DNA from: Malurus cyaneus samueli
Taxonomy: Eukaryota > Chordata > Aves > Passeriformes > Maluridae
NCBI GenBank assembly: GCA_009741485.1
Contig: CM019219.1
Span: forward strand, 1,824,925-1,888,924
Direction of reading: 5' to 3'
Length of the DNA stretch: 64,000 nucleotides
Part shown: positions 35,645 through 48,290 of the stretch, piece by piece
How the letters are laid out: every line of letters starts with the position of its first letter
Numbering within the stretch: position 1 is the first letter of the stretch
The notes under the pieces: generated by a model
Databases searched by the model: none
Seen by the model: only the letters and a program-made list of their open reading frames with translations
What the model was told of the DNA's origin: nothing
Made by a program: the position numbers and the translations under genes

Positions 35645-35700
35645 CCTTTGCCTTCAACAATTGCTTCCTTAAGATGGATATAGGAGGCAGGGAATATGCC
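35645..35700 (-). CDS. DOCK1: DOCK1 coding exon 4 (residues 58-75, end of SH3)
   Basis: Encodes GIFPASYIHLKEAIVEGK plus two bases of the next codon. GIFPASYI is the SH3 FPxxYV-type motif; IHLKEAIVEGK leads into the first helices of the ELMO-binding region. Acceptor TTCCTCTCAG|GG, donor AAAGG|GTAAGT. It appears identical to mammalian DOCK1 over this stretch. Confidence 0.96.
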
Positions 35701-36265
35701 CTGAGAGGAAAAAAAAAATGTTTTAAATAACCAGCTGCACACAACATATTGTGTTTATTACCCCAAAATATGCCAAGGCACTGCTGGGCCTGCAGAGCCA
35801 TTCACATCCTCAAACACCAAAAAGTTTGGGACTTCTTTAACAGACACTGAAATTTCTCATTGCATGTCCTTTCAAGAAGGTGTTACTGCAACCTTACAGC
35901 TTCTCTAAAAAGATTCTCAATTAATCTAGATGCCAGATACACAACAATAGTTTTAAAATAATCTAAGTCAAGCTAATAAAGTAAATTCCACCATCTCACT
36001 CTGCAGGATAGGACTTGAGTTTTCTTACCATCTGGGAATGCAAATAACAGAAAATCTTAGAAAAACACTGGGGGAACAACATAACGTTGGTTTCCTTGGC
36101 CTTTTAATTCCAATTTAAAAAAAAAAAAAGAAATTAAAATCACTAAATTTACTGCAGTCAGCCAAATGCAGCAACATGTGGGATTAATTTAGGCAAGAAA
36201 AGTGTCTAATTGCTTCTCAGCTGTAAAAGATTTAGTTGAAATAATGTTGTAAGAGTTTAATGTAT

Positions 36266-36295
36266 CCCCCCCCCCCCCCCCCAAAAAAAAAAAAA
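36266..36295. repeat. Homopolymer junction C17-A13 (intron 3)
   Basis: Seventeen C directly followed by thirteen A. On the gene strand this is T13G17, a strong candidate for slippage and for a G-rich structure in the intron 3 RNA. Confidence 0.9.
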
Positions 36296-36867
36296 TACCA
36301 GAATAGAATAAAAACCCAGGGCTGGTAAGGAAATGGGTGGGATGAACCACACTACTCTGTACTTTTAGACATGAGGTTCAACTAAAAACACCTCTGGAGG
36401 CAAACATTTGCAGTGTTTCAGTGAAAAAAGCAGCAAATGCACAAGTTTAAATTTGTTCAGTTACTACTATACAGCAAAAGGCTCAAAAAAATAAAAAAAA
36501 ACAATGGTGCAGCCAGTATTTGTGTGGCTTCCTCTCTCTTTACTCCAGCAAAGCTGCTGTTTATATGCACACAGAAATCACACTGCAGGAGGAGCCTGCT
36601 CTGGTCCAAAAGAAGGACTGAAAACCCCATGGTGAGGGGCTCCGTGTTCCTCTCTAGGGTGCAACTGCATTTCACCAGGAATGCATCATTTCATGGACCT
36701 GTAGCAGAGTCAGCCTCTGAACAGACTGAGGAGAATATCAGGTTCTCAACTTTATAAGAGTCAGAGGTTTGGGGCATCAGTGACTGCACTAAGAAAATCA
36801 TGCATGTCAGGACTACCCAGGGACTGATCCACCTTGGAACTGCAAAAACAGGGATTACACAATTGTA

Positions 36868-37235
36868 AAACAGCCTGATTGGAAGGGACCCTAAATCCCA
36901 CCCTGTGCCATGGGCAGGGACACCTCCCACTGTCCCAAGGAGCTCCAAACCCCAATGTCCAGCCTGGCCTTGGGCACTGCCAGGAACCCAGGGGCAGCCA
37001 CAGCTTCTCTGGGAATTCCATCCCATCCCCTCCCCATCCTACAGGGAACAATTCCTGCCCAATATCCCATCCATCCCTGCCCTTTGGGACCTATTCACTG
37101 TGTCCTGTCCCTCCATCCTTTTGTCAAGTCTTCTCACATTCTCTGTGCAGTACATTCAGGTCACATTGGGGTCACCCCAAAGCTTCTCCTCTCCAGGCTG
37201 AACAATCCCAGCCTCTCCCAACCTTTCCTCCCAGC
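36868..37235 (-). mobile_element. CR1 LINE 3' fragment (intron 3)
   Basis: GATTGGAAGGGACCCTAAAT, CCATGGGCAGGGACACCTCC, then on to CTTCTCCTCTCCAGGCTGAA. About 365 bp, among the longer copies here. Confidence 0.9.
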
Positions 37236-37530
37236 AGAGCTGCTCTGATCATCCCAGTGCCTCCTCTGGGTTCCCTCCTGCATCTCCATCTGCCTGCACT
37301 GGGGACACCAAATCTGGATCTGCAACTCATCTTTTAGGCTCTGCTAAAAGAAATTCCCATCACTTGACGAATTCCCACTGCCCAGAGGACACAGAGCAGC
37401 AACCAGAGCTCAATGCACACCCAGGATCAGCTCCACCTGCACCAGAGAGCTTCACAAACCCTCACACCCAATGCCAAAATCCATCTCATTCCAAGAGAAA
37501 AAACAAGCATCCCTCTGTGGCAACACTCAC

Positions 37531-37571
37531 CTTCTTGGATTTCTTCCGTAGTGTGTAACCCCTGTACCAGC
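37531..37571 (-). CDS. DOCK1: DOCK1 coding exon 3 (residues 44-57, SH3)
   Basis: A 41-nt exon encoding GWYRGYTLRKKSKK. It carries the invariant SH3 tryptophan (GWY), which packs against proline-rich ligands. Acceptor CTTCCTAG|GC, donor AAGAAG|GTGAGT; it ends in phase 0. It is too short to appear as a convincing ORF alone; it was placed from the gap between exons 2 and 4 and the exact phase fit. Confidence 0.96.
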
Positions 37572-39226
<1,655 letters not shown>

Positions 39227-39238
39227 CTAATTTGGTTT

Positions 39239-39556
39239 AAAAAAAAAAAAAAAACACCCCAAAAAATAAACAAAAAAACTTCCCAAAAAACCAAACACTC
39301 CCTAAAACCCCCCCCAAATACTCAAAAAAAAAGATAAAAAAAAAACCAAAAGAACAAAAAAACCCAAAACCACCCCAAACTCCCCCAAAAACCAAAAAAA
39401 AATCCCAAAAAGACAAAACACAAAAAAAAACCCCAAACAAAACCAAAAAGACCCAAAAACCAGAAAAAAAGCCTCCAATGAACAAAAAAATTAAACAAGA
39501 CACAAAAAACTTACACAACCAAACAAAAAACCAAAAACAAAAACCAAAACACACCC
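39239..39556. repeat. A/C-only low-complexity tract next to exon 2
   Basis: About 318 bp made almost only of A and C (AAAAACCCC-type runs). On the DOCK1 strand it reads as T-rich with GG to GGGGGG clusters, about 115 nt upstream of the exon 2 acceptor. It generates a spurious hydrophobic frame on the minus strand. It probably grew from a degenerate simple repeat. Confidence 0.9.
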
Positions 39557-41005
39557 AACTAAAAATTCAGCCAAGTTCTTACCACCATTATTATTTCCCC
39601 TTGTAACACAAAAACCCCACAAGTTCATTTCCTAAAGCCACAGTCATAAATTGAACAATGGGAGATGGGATCCAGGAAACACCTCCTTCACCCGCCCAGT
39701 TCTATCCCAGTCCAAAGCAGCAGGCAAGAGCCTGATTCACACAAGAGAGCAACACCGCAAATTCCAGCTATAAAATGTGGTAACTGATGAAAAAATACCT
39801 TTTTGACCCCAAATCCGCTAATGGGTTTAGCCCTGAGTTCACAACATCCAAGAGGGCACGTGGGAAATGTTAATCCCAGCACGAGGATGGGGCACAGAGC
39901 CAGTGCCAACCTCCAGGAATTGCTGTTCATTCTCCCCAAAACTCCTGGAATTGCAGCTGGAAATGTTATCACCAAAAAATAAATCCACAAAGGGCTGTCG
40001 GGGTCCTTTTCTCTGCAGAACTCCACTGGTTTGACAAATTTCAGAGGTAAATAAATAAATTTGAGCGCACAAGTGGGGGAAAAAAACATGGAAAAGTGGT
40101 TTGGAAAACACAGTGTGAGGTGGAAGGTTATTAATGGAATAAAAGGGCAGTACAGGGTAAAAAGAATAAAGGTCAGGTGCTCTGCAGAGACCAGTATCAG
40201 CAGTATTTAAATGAAGGGTTTAGAAAGTAGCAGTGTTTCTAATGACATCAGAAAAAGCCAAGCAATTCCCTAGTTTAACATTTTAATTTTCCTTAATTTT
40301 GTCATTAATAATGACTGATAAATCCTCCCTCCCTGGTATCTGGCAGAGGATATTTGAAAGCTATAAATGCTGTTCTGCAGGAGAAGGGGGTTCTGAGAAA
40401 ACAAATGATAACAAAAATGGGTGTTTGGAACTGCTCTGAGCAGAGGGAGGATCCCAATGGTGAACACACAGCACTTGGGATGGTCTGCTTGGAAACACTC
40501 CCCAGAAATATTCTCATTTCAGCTTCTGTGCATGGCAGGGAAAATAAAGTTACGCAGTCCTAACTCCTTCAAACTTGCGTGGATGGAGTGCAAAACAAAA
40601 AATAATTAAAAAAAAAAAATCCATCATTTGGGTGTTTACTCAAATCCCTTCAACGCTCACAGCTCAAGCAAGAAGCCCCTGGGATGTTCACACATCCAGA
40701 AATGAATCCAAGGACAGTCTCCCACCTCCAGGACCCTGACAAGCAGCTTCACTGACTCATCCCAGACATCTCAGCCAGGAAAAATTTCCATTAGAACAGA
40801 TTAAAAAAACCAGTCCCGTACTCAATTCACACTTCAGCCCAGCGTTTCTCCAACATTTAAGCAGAATCACACTCAGGATCAAAGGCAGCTAGGAATAGAA
40901 GGCACTGAAATTTCTACCCAAGAGCCTGAAGTGGTGTCTGGCACAACAGGGGCTGCAGGGCAGTGTCCAACCCTTCTGCCAGGAGATGACCACCAACGTA
41001 GGGAG

Positions 41006-41311
41006 TGTTAACAGCTTACATGAGAATAAAACACCACGTCCTTGACTGTCTTGAGAAAAGAGAATTGAATGTAAAATAATAGGTAGCTTACAATTATAAA
41101 CATTCTAATATGTAGCTTTGCAACCTACCAATCCTATCTGTTGAGTAGAAAGTGACAGCCTCACTGACCAATGTATGTTTACACAAAAGTATGCACTGTT
41201 GCTAAAGTAGATAAAAGAAGCTTGTCCCACAATAAAATCCTTCTTTCTATCTTTTCACCTACTTTTTGTGTGTTTTATATCTATTCTTTTATGTTGGCTG
41301 TCTGGCCAACA
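41006..41311 (+). mobile_element. LTR of the same family, copy 2 (intron 1)
   Basis: 306 bp with the same TGTTAACAGC start and GGCCAACA end as copy 1. They share blocks such as AATTATAAACATT, GACCAATGTAT, TTGCTAAAGTAGAT and CCCACAATAAA (signal at 41231-41236). GGGAG precedes both copies. No internal retroviral coding sequence is visible. It lies antisense to DOCK1. Confidence 0.75.
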
Positions 41312-43994
41312 GCGACACACCAACCACCAAACAGTGACCACTGCCCACCACAGCTCCACTGACCCCTGCTCACTGAGGAGCCAGGTAGGGCTGATTTATC
41401 CTTAAAAATATCTATATGTGCAAAAAACATATCTCTGAGACAAAAAAATCACATTTCAGGCTTCCATCAGCATCAACAGATTGCGAAACAAACAACCAAA
41501 ATAACTATAAAGCGCATTGCACCCCTGTGATCACACAGCAAGGCTCAAACTGCAGCACAAACTCCTCTGGAAGGTGGCACAGAACTCCTCCTCACGGGAA
41601 ATTTTTGTGACATCAAAAGATGTTTTGACAGGAAATGTTTGATTGGAGCAAACGACAAGGCTTTAATTAAAGAAAAACATGAAATTTGGAGGAGTAAAGC
41701 ATAAACTGGTATGTTTGCGTTTTGTCTCATCAACTGCATCCTGAGCTATCATTTAAAATATTCAAAAACCCGAGGCATAACTTCCAAATACTTTTTGTTT
41801 TTTTAACTGAAGTGTGTTTTGCTTAATGTGAAAAATCCAACATCCACACGAGAGTCCTGAAGTGCCAAAAGCAAAGGATTAAGAGTGGGCACAGAAAAGG
41901 GCATTTTTCAACTCTTGGAGTTGATAAAGGAAGGAACAATGAACAGGGCATTACAGTAATTGCACCAAAGCCCCATTTAGTGCTAAAGAACACAAAGCAA
42001 ACACCTCTGCGAGCTGCAATCGTTAATCTGCCTGCATGAGAAAAATGAGGAGGCCAGAACTGCAAAAATTAGAGGTGAACAGAGGGGGAAAAAGGCAAAA
42101 GCAAACAAAAGTAACATCAATTTATATTGAAAAAGCTTTTTTTTTTTGACTGCATAAAAGGTGAGATATCTTAAGATACCATAAAGATGTTACAGAATAA
42201 TACCCCATGGTATTACCCTGCTTTAAAGGCTGCATTAATCATTCCAAACTCCTAAAAGAAATCCAACTACATGTAACACATTATCAGCCTTATTTTACAC
42301 TGCCTTAAAAAGAAAAAAATCCCTAAATCATAACTGTGCTTGTTCAACAAAAACAGACAAATTGCAGAGGTGAAAACAGAGCCATTTGTACATTCTCTGG
42401 TATTAAAAGATACCTGAAGGTTTTCCTGTTTTTCCTAAAATTAAAGTGGCTGATTTCAGTATTTACATAGATTGCTCAGTCCTCTGCCACTCACCCCAAG
42501 GAGTTTCTAATTTCTACAGCTGAGGCTAAGGGAGAAACAAGAGGGGGAAAAAAAAGCTGTGTTTGAGTCAGGAGTTGCACCTGAGAACTGTTACAGACAA
42601 TTATTTCATGTGTGCATTAAGCAAGGGGAGATCCTCTTGCCTTCACCTTAAATTTTGTCATTCCTGGTCTCACCAAGCTGAATTCTGAGTTCTTTCTCAA
42701 TGTTTTAGTTATTCTGTTATCTGAATATTCCCAGAAAATTAATTTCCTTAAGAGGGAGAAGCCTGGAGAAACTCTTGGACCTGAACAGTTACTCCCAAGC
42801 TAAACAAGAAAATCCAGCTTGTGGCTCCTCCTGTCCAGTGATGCTCTAATCTTATTGATTAAATCCACAAATGTGACTTTTGTCACAGGATTAGCCTGAA
42901 TCCCACAAGTCCAAGTAGATGGAAAGGATTTATTCTCATAAATGAAATGAAGAGTTCTGGGCCAAGCCAAGCTTTCCAAGAAACAAGTTCAGGTTCTTGC
43001 CTTCCTTCCAAGGCAGACACTTTATTTTCAGGGAGCTAATGAAATAAGATGCTCACGCACCTTTTTAACAGCTCTGCCTCCCTCCTTCTTGCTAATCTGC
43101 ATTCAGAGTATTTCACCACAAAGTACTGAGGGTATAAAGCTGAAACCAGTGCTACAAAATACACATATACATCATTATTGACTCCAACAGCATTATGAAT
43201 GTGCCATAATGCACAGCTAAAAAGAACAACAATAAAGAACATCCAAATTGATTTTTAATATTAAAAAGTCCATTAAGTGAAACACCCTGGATGCAAGGAG
43301 TAATCACATCCCCCCGAGCTCTCAACACCAGCTCTGGCAAAAACAGCAAGATGCTGGTTTTGACTAACACCAAACATCCACAGGCAGATGTTGTGGCAGC
43401 TGTCTGCTGGCAACTCAGAAGCACAAAGTGAGTTTGGATATTCTGCTGGAACACCTACATTTATTTCCTAAGGAGCTGGAACTTGGCTCTTGCTCTGCTG
43501 GGGATAAGGCCACATCCTCCAGGAAGGCAAATTGAGCATTAGCTGGGCTCACCCGTGTGTGCCTCGAGAAAGGATTTTAGTGCCTGCAATTAAGTAAAAA
43601 TCAAAACCTCCACCTGTAGGTTTTGCAAAGTTTGGAAATACACCCAGGGGTCTGCTGGGCAGGGGAAGGACAAGAGTTAAAGGCTGCAGGGGAGGAGGAA
43701 CTCATCCAGCTCATGGTCAGGGCTGGCAGAGCATCAAAGGTGTGTGGTGCTCGTGAGTCAGGAGGGATCCTCTGGCAGAGGCTCCTCAGGAGATGAGTGA
43801 CCAGAGCTGGCCAAGCTGCAGCTCCACACCCACTCTGTGCCCCATCCCTGCCACCCACCCCATCCTCAGCCAGCCCTGCCCCAAGTCAAACTCAACAGCT
43901 CAGCACCAACTCCACCAACAGCTCCACACCAACTCCATCCATGGCTCAGCACCAGCTCTACCCACAGCAGCGACAACCCTAGGAGAAGTTCCAA

Positions 43995-44260
43995 ATCCAG
44001 CTGTAAAGTCCCAGAATATTTGGGATTGGAAGGGATTCTCTCTTCTAATCCAAGTATATTGGATTGGAAGAGATCATCCAGTCCATCCCTCCTGCCCAGG
44101 CAGGGTCACCCAGAGCAGGTGACCCAGGAGCACATCCAGGTGGGTTTGGGGTGTCCCCCTCAGAGAAGGAGACCCTATGGTACCTGTTCCCATGCTCTGC
44201 CACCCCCATGGAAAGAAATTCTCCATGCTGAGGTAAAACTTCCCATAGTTTATTCATGTC
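43995..44260 (-). mobile_element. CR1 LINE fragment with a duplicated tail (intron 1)
   Basis: GGGATTGGAAGGGATTCTCT is followed about 50 bp on by a second ATTGGATTGGAAGAGATCAT, so two nested or tandem tails are present. It continues with ACATCCAGGTGGGTTTGGGG. Confidence 0.75.
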
Positions 44261-45714
44261 CAGCCAACACAGAGCTGCAATGTCCCAAACAGCACAAGCT
44301 TGCTAATAAACCCAGAAACCCTGAGCTCCTTCCCAAACCAGTGCTCCAGGCTAAATCCACAAACTAAAAATTTAATGTCAAGGCTCCCACAGGCACAATG
44401 GGGTGCTCCAGGAGGCCACAGAGCTCACCCTATAAACACCCCTAAAGCATCAATCCATCCCCTGCTTCTTCCAGCCTTTCCCTCACCATGGCAGGAGGTT
44501 TCTCCAGCAATGATTGTTACCGTGCAAAGAGGGGGTCTCTTACTGAGCATTACTGCAGCACTCAGCTTCATGTCACAGTTATATTTTAATAGGCATTTCA
44601 ATGGCTGTAAAAATCAAGTTCAACATACTGAAACTCTTCTTGCATTGCTGCAGAAACAGGAAAAAAGTGACAGAATCCACTGTAACAGCGAGCTGATGAT
44701 GCAGAGCAAAGAGCCTAAAGCAAGGAGGAAATGAGGTGATGGGAAGATGCTTTCATTTCCTACTGTTCTTCCTCCTCAGTATTTCTGCAAGGGAGAATAA
44801 AGTCAAAACTCCTCTAATTGCTTTCTCAGGAAAGCTTCTGGAATGGGAGAAAAGAGATGATGGAGTTTGGGGCTTTTTACACATCAAACCCTACTCAATT
44901 CATTTTTCTTTGCCATCCCCTGATTTGTCTCTCAGTCATTCAAGCTGTCTCCAATGGCAAGAACACGGATCCCAAGGCAAATAATCCCTGAAGAAAGCGT
45001 TCTGCTTTCCCCAAAAGAACACCCAGAGAGAAGAATGACCTGCTGAGAGCCCCAGTTTGACCCACCAATACTTTCCCCTCCCTCCCAAAATAGCCAGGCT
45101 GCAGCAGAAATGGGAAATACACAACATTTTTCCTGAATTTGCACCTTCCACCAGAATGAGGGGGGAAAACGTCACCATGGGAGCGACTCAAACAGCGCTG
45201 AATGCATTAAAAGATAAGAGCAGCATTTTGCAAAAACAGGGAAAAATTGTTTTCCTCCAAAGCAGGGGCAATCACATGCTCCAGGCTGCTTCCAGCAGAG
45301 TTGGCTCGGCCACTGGTCCTAACAAAGGGTCACTGTCCAGCTCCCTGTCAGCACCAGCCCCTTCCACCAGCACTGGGGGAGCTCCCACACAGAGCTCACA
45401 GCCCCACAAATCCGTGATTCCCACCTCAAGGGAATCCTTGGAACCCACACCAATTTTTGCCTTCATTCTGGAAGAAATAAGGAAAGTAAATGTTATGATA
45501 CTGCTGTTCTTTTAAGACCCAGCATCACTTTTTACTCCATACATTTGCAAACTTCTGGGAAGGAGAAAACCAGAATAAAGGAACATCCTAAATCCATGCT
45601 TCCAGGCACTGAATGCCACAATTCTAAAATAGTACGAACCTACCTGAATATCCACAACCATTCACCTCATCACAAATTAATTCAATATTTCTAAAACCTT
45701 TTCTAGTCAAATTA

Positions 45715-45770
45715 CAAAATTTTCTAAATCGGAAGGCACCCACAAGGATCACTGAGTCCAACTCTTTATT
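45715..45770 (-). mobile_element. Short CR1 tail (intron 1)
   Basis: CGGAAGGCACCCACAAGGAT then CACTGAGTCCAACTC matches an older CR1 3' end. Confidence 0.55.
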
Positions 45771-46756
45771 AATATTTAAATTAATCAATGATTATGTATA
45801 TATATATAATGCAATAAATTAATATTTTTAAGTTGATGCAGCCCACTAATTGATCCCAAATGTATAGAGGAATTCCCAGGTGAGAATTTGGCCCACCTTT
45901 GCTAAAGCATCCCCTCACTCTACTGAAACACACCAAAAATAACCCTTACACCCACTTCCCTCACTGCCCTGAGCCTCAAAATTACCATTGTTAATTCAAA
46001 ATAGTCCAAAACCCCAACTCCTTCCTTTCCGAGCACAATCATCCAAGGAAAATTTATTTTAAAAACACCCTGATGAATGCCTGGAGGATGCTTAAGGTGC
46101 CACTAACCCAGCAGCAACTTGTTAACCTTTGCTAGAAGAAAAAGTTTATTTTGATCATGCTTTGCTCCTTTCTGGCATGTTTCATTTATTTTTATTTTCC
46201 CAGCATCAATGTGAGGATTCCCTGAAAAGAGGGGAGGCATTAGCACCCAGTCCATGCCTGCTGGCACTGGGGCACAGCAGGAGCCAGAGCCAGCTGGGAA
46301 AATAAAAACAGCAAATCCACACTGTTCCCAGCACTGCTCCCCTGGAACAGCAGCTCAGGGAGAGGGATTTCCCTGCCACCATTTCCAAATTCTGCCCCCA
46401 CGGCTGTGTTTGGCAAATCCAACAGGCAGCACAAATTTTTGTCAAGTGGACAGCGGAACTTTCACCTAAAACATTGGCTTCCCTCACTGAAAAAATGCTG
46501 CATTAATTAATCTAAAAATTAGTGGTCATTTCTCAACTAGTCAAGTCACCTCCATTTTCAGGACCTTTACCTCTCAACAGAACAATTAAAAAACCAAATT
46601 AATCACAGCCAGCACAACTGCACACTCAATTCATGTTCAGCAAACCAGCTCAATTTTGATATATAAATCAACAGTCATTTGTCCTGGGTTTGTTTGGTGA
46701 AAGCATCCTCTGAGACATCACTCAGCACTGGGAAAGGTGGGGAACCGATTTGTGCC

Positions 46757-47688
46757 ATTTTTGCCTCAAACACAGAAATGGGCTTCCTGCAGCAGCTGCA
46801 GTTTCCACAGAGCACACAAAGGTGAGCATGTTCTTGGCTGAAAACCAGGAGTTTTAATACTTTTAGGGCTGGAATATTTAAAATATTGGGATAACTGAAA
46901 GATTTTACAGTCTGGGTATGACACCATCTACAACCCAGCCTGCTGATCTTAAACCAGGATACAGATTTTAAGACCAGCAGTTGAGGTGTTACATTTGTGA
47001 AATCTGGTCTTGATGCTTTCATAACATTGACATAAAGATGGAAAATATCAAATAGTTTCATGGAGGGGAACTGGAATCTAACTCACTCCTCTTGCTAAGC
47101 AGCCTTCCATGTTCTTGGGAAAAGCAGTTTGAGCTTTAAAAATGTTTTCTGCTCCATGAACGGCCCAAGAGCAAGAGCTGCTGCACAAAAATGTAAAAAC
47201 ATAAATCTGGTCAATGCAGAAAGAGAAACACAACTGGAGAACTCAACACTTCACTCACAATCACCAATATTTTACTTTTCACAAGGTTTACCCAGGCATT
47301 TCTCAGTGCTGAAATTACCTCAACACCTATGTTGGCTTTCAATTATTCCAGCCCCCTCCATGAAATTATTTTATATTTTCCACACTCTACGTAAATGTCA
47401 GGAAAGCATCAAGACAGCATTTTTCAAATATAACACAAAAACTTTCAGGACAATAAATTCATATCTTAAGATCAGCTCCCAGATCAGCAGGTTGTGCTAT
47501 AGATGGTATCATAACCAGACTGTAAAATCTTGCAGTTATCCCAATATTTTAAATATTCCAGCCCTAAAAGTATTAAAACTCCTGGTTTTCAGCCAAGAAC
47601 ACGCTCACCTTCGTGTGCTCTAACTGTGGAAACTGCAGCTGCTGCAGGAAGCCCAAACTGTACTTTCTGTGTTTAAGGCAAAAATGTG
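46757..47688. repeat. Large inverted repeat, arms about 320-345 bp, spacer about 265 bp (intron 1)
   Basis: The left arm 46757-47076 is the reverse complement of the right arm 47342-47688. The core is nearly identical (around 46830-46900 against 47540-47610; for example CCAGCCCTAAAAGTATTAAA occurs in the right arm and its complement in the left). The outer parts diverge more. I do not recognise the family. In RNA it could fold into a long imperfect duplex. Matching frames on both strands (NIPALKVLKLLVFSQEHAH) are a by-product of the repeat. Confidence 0.85.
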
Positions 47689-48049
47689 AACCAGTTCAAT
47701 CACTCATCACAGCCCAGTAAACAAACAGAGGCCTCCTCTGCAGTGCAAGTGATTGATAAAAATCTGTTCATAAATCACTTCAAGAATACATTCAGCCAGA
47801 AAATCAAACCAGAGCTGAACCCACACAAAACTTCCAACAATGTCAGCAGCATCATAACTGAGTCATTCTCTCAAGTCTTTAGTAAAATGTGCTTATCTGG
47901 CTATACCCAGTCTTTATTTTTTGGTAATAACAATTCCCACCCCACAGAGCTCAAAGCAAGATATTTTAGTCATTCCTCAAAGACTCAACTGATTCTCAAA
48001 GAAGCTTTGGGTTCTACAGTTTTGGGTTTTTTTTTTTGTTTTAATATTC

Positions 48050-48290
48050 TGGGATATTTAAGGGTCTTTTCCACTCTGAATAACTCTAAGATCATCCAGT
48101 CCAACCATCAACCCAGCACCAAGGTCACCACAAAACCGTGTCCCCAAGAGCCAATCCACCCCTGTTCTGGACACTTTGGGAATGAGGACTGATGGAAGGG
48201 ACATCATTCCCAGTTTGTGGCTGCAGCACTGGTTTAACCAAGCCTTTCCCAAAATCTTGCACTCACACCACCTCCATCAACATCCCCACA
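48050..48290 (-). mobile_element. CR1 LINE fragment, older subfamily (intron 1)
   Basis: AAGATCATCCAGTCCAACCA, AGCACCAAGGTCACCACAAA and CCGTGTCCCCAAGAGCCAAT are typical of an older CR1 subfamily. Confidence 0.75.

Larger units (their letters stand above)
35701..37530 (-). other. Intron 3 (1830 bp)
   Basis: Contains the C17-A13 junction at 36266-36295 and a CR1 at 36868-37235. Confidence 0.8.

Noticed and set aside
39237..39554. 105-codon very hydrophobic frame resembling a membrane protein
   Set aside because: Translation of T/G-rich low-complexity DNA (Phe, Leu, Gly, Val, Trp only); not a gene.
46675..47623. Similar peptides on opposite strands (NIPALKVLKLLVFSQEHAH) that look like a gene family
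   Set aside because: They follow from the inverted repeat at DNA level; neither frame has a recognisable domain or splice structure.
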